Source of the DNA: Saccoglossus kowalevskii
Taxonomy: Eukaryota > Hemichordata > Enteropneusta > Harrimaniidae
Assembly (NCBI RefSeq): GCF_000003605.2
Contig: NW_003105111.1
Coordinates: forward strand, 311,661-331,879
Reading direction: 5' to 3'
Length of the DNA stretch: 20,219 nt
Both the position numbers and the translations under genes were made by a program. The notes beneath the pieces are model-generated. The model was not told the origin of the DNA, made no database searches, and was given only the letters and a program-made list of their open reading frames with translations. Below, piece after piece: positions 19,415 to 20,219 of this stretch (position 1 is the first letter of the stretch; every line of letters begins with the position of its first letter).

Positions 19415-20219
19415 TACATTCATACATTGTAACATAATTGTATTATTTTTACACCCAGAATGAGCTTTACATTGCACTCATTAGCATATGGGAATCAAAA
19501 CACATTTAAAATTCATAATACCATCAAAACATCTTTTTAATAGTATATCTTCTTCATAACATGAATTGTTACGTAAACATTGAGAAAACAATATATATAT
19601 ATATATATATATATCTGTTTAATTCGTTTAAAAGATTCCTCTCATTAGTAAATAGCGCCCTCACTCCACAATATTTAGAATGAGTGGTTGGTCAAAAGTT
19701 TGATGAGTCAGGTGCATCTATTGGCTAAGCTTGTTGTACATAGATGCAAATGAGTATAGGAACCATTAATGCTGTAGGGTGTACTGGGAGGGGTGGAGGA
19801 TTTCATGTTTGTAATGACTGGTTGTAATGCGGTATCTCGTTGTTTTCAAGATGCAGCCTGATATTTGTTGCTTTCTTGGTTGTTTAATTGTGGCTAAAAT
19901 TTGTGTGGTGGGTGGAAGATGTGTTTATTGTTTGTTGAGTCATTGTTTAGACACCCTGCAGCTTGAAATGGTATGGTCCAAATCGGATATGGTGGTGTTG
20001 AATATCTGTGCGATATGGCAGTGTCGTCTAAAAACCATGCATCAAAATGATTTCTGTTTATTTATTTACTGTTGTAGATCCTGAGAACTAGCCATTGAAT
20101 ATGATGTCGGGAATAAATGGTTTTCTGAACAAGCTTTATTAATTATTGCTGGCAATATTCCAGTATGAATTGGGAGCAAACTGTGACACCAAATCTAGTC
20201 GTTGTATTGTTATGCTTCT
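19415..20219. other. Right flank, no gene recognised
   Basis: An 85-codon + strand open frame at 19827-20084 is Cys-rich but follows no known pattern and has no splice partner that I can see. Further 5' exons of the minus-strand phosphatase gene could lie here or beyond the window. Confidence 0.4.
19590..19614. repeat. (AT)n microsatellite
   Basis: Twelve uninterrupted AT units. Confidence 0.96.

Noticed and set aside
19827..20084. 85-codon Cys-rich + strand open frame as a secreted peptide gene
   Set aside because: No convincing signal peptide, Cys framework or splice context; the length is within chance expectation for this window.

Overview
The window is nuclear DNA from an animal, most likely a marine invertebrate. 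It is AT-rich, its genes are split by GT-AG introns, and its non-coding space is full of short non-autonomous transposons, a tRNA-derived SINE and simple repeats. I see no bacterial, viral or organellar genes. The phylum cannot be fixed from the sequence; the SINE, the MITEs and a bacterial-type tyrosine phosphatase gene in an animal fit a mollusc, amphioxus, hemichordate or similar genome.

Left half, + strand (about 1.4-9 kb): one complete five-exon gene encoding a 308-residue BTB/POZ protein of the KCTD10/KCTD13/TNFAIP1 (BACURD) family, an adaptor for cullin-3 ubiquitin ligase. All four introns have GT-AG ends and consistent phases. A perfect CRE-type palindrome lies about 220 bp before the start codon. 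Introns hold a (GTT)n microsatellite, three related TA-flanked MITEs, a 424-bp SINE with a 13-bp target-site duplication, a 160-bp TTAA-flanked MITE and copies of a dispersed AT-rich repeat.

Middle (9-16.2 kb): no convincing gene. The main feature is a minisatellite of 20 units of 30-31 bp at 9985-10597, with decayed units upstream. The rest is AT-rich DNA with microsatellites.

Right part, - strand (16.26-17.4 kb, probably continuing to the right): the last three exons of a tyrosine phosphatase-like gene with the signature CAHGKDRTG (Y_phosphatase3 type). Its 5' exons are not securely found. The gene sits in a cluster of mobile elements: three copies of a ~210-bp TA-flanked MITE (one ending 10 nt inside an intron's 5' splice site), two foldback palindromes (one split by a nested MITE), and a 1.1-kb element with 20-bp terminal inverted repeats and TTAA duplications.

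The two genes converge (+ then -), about 8.2 kb apart, and I see no functional link between them. The most distinctive content is this layered set of short elements with readable termini and duplications, not a new gene system.
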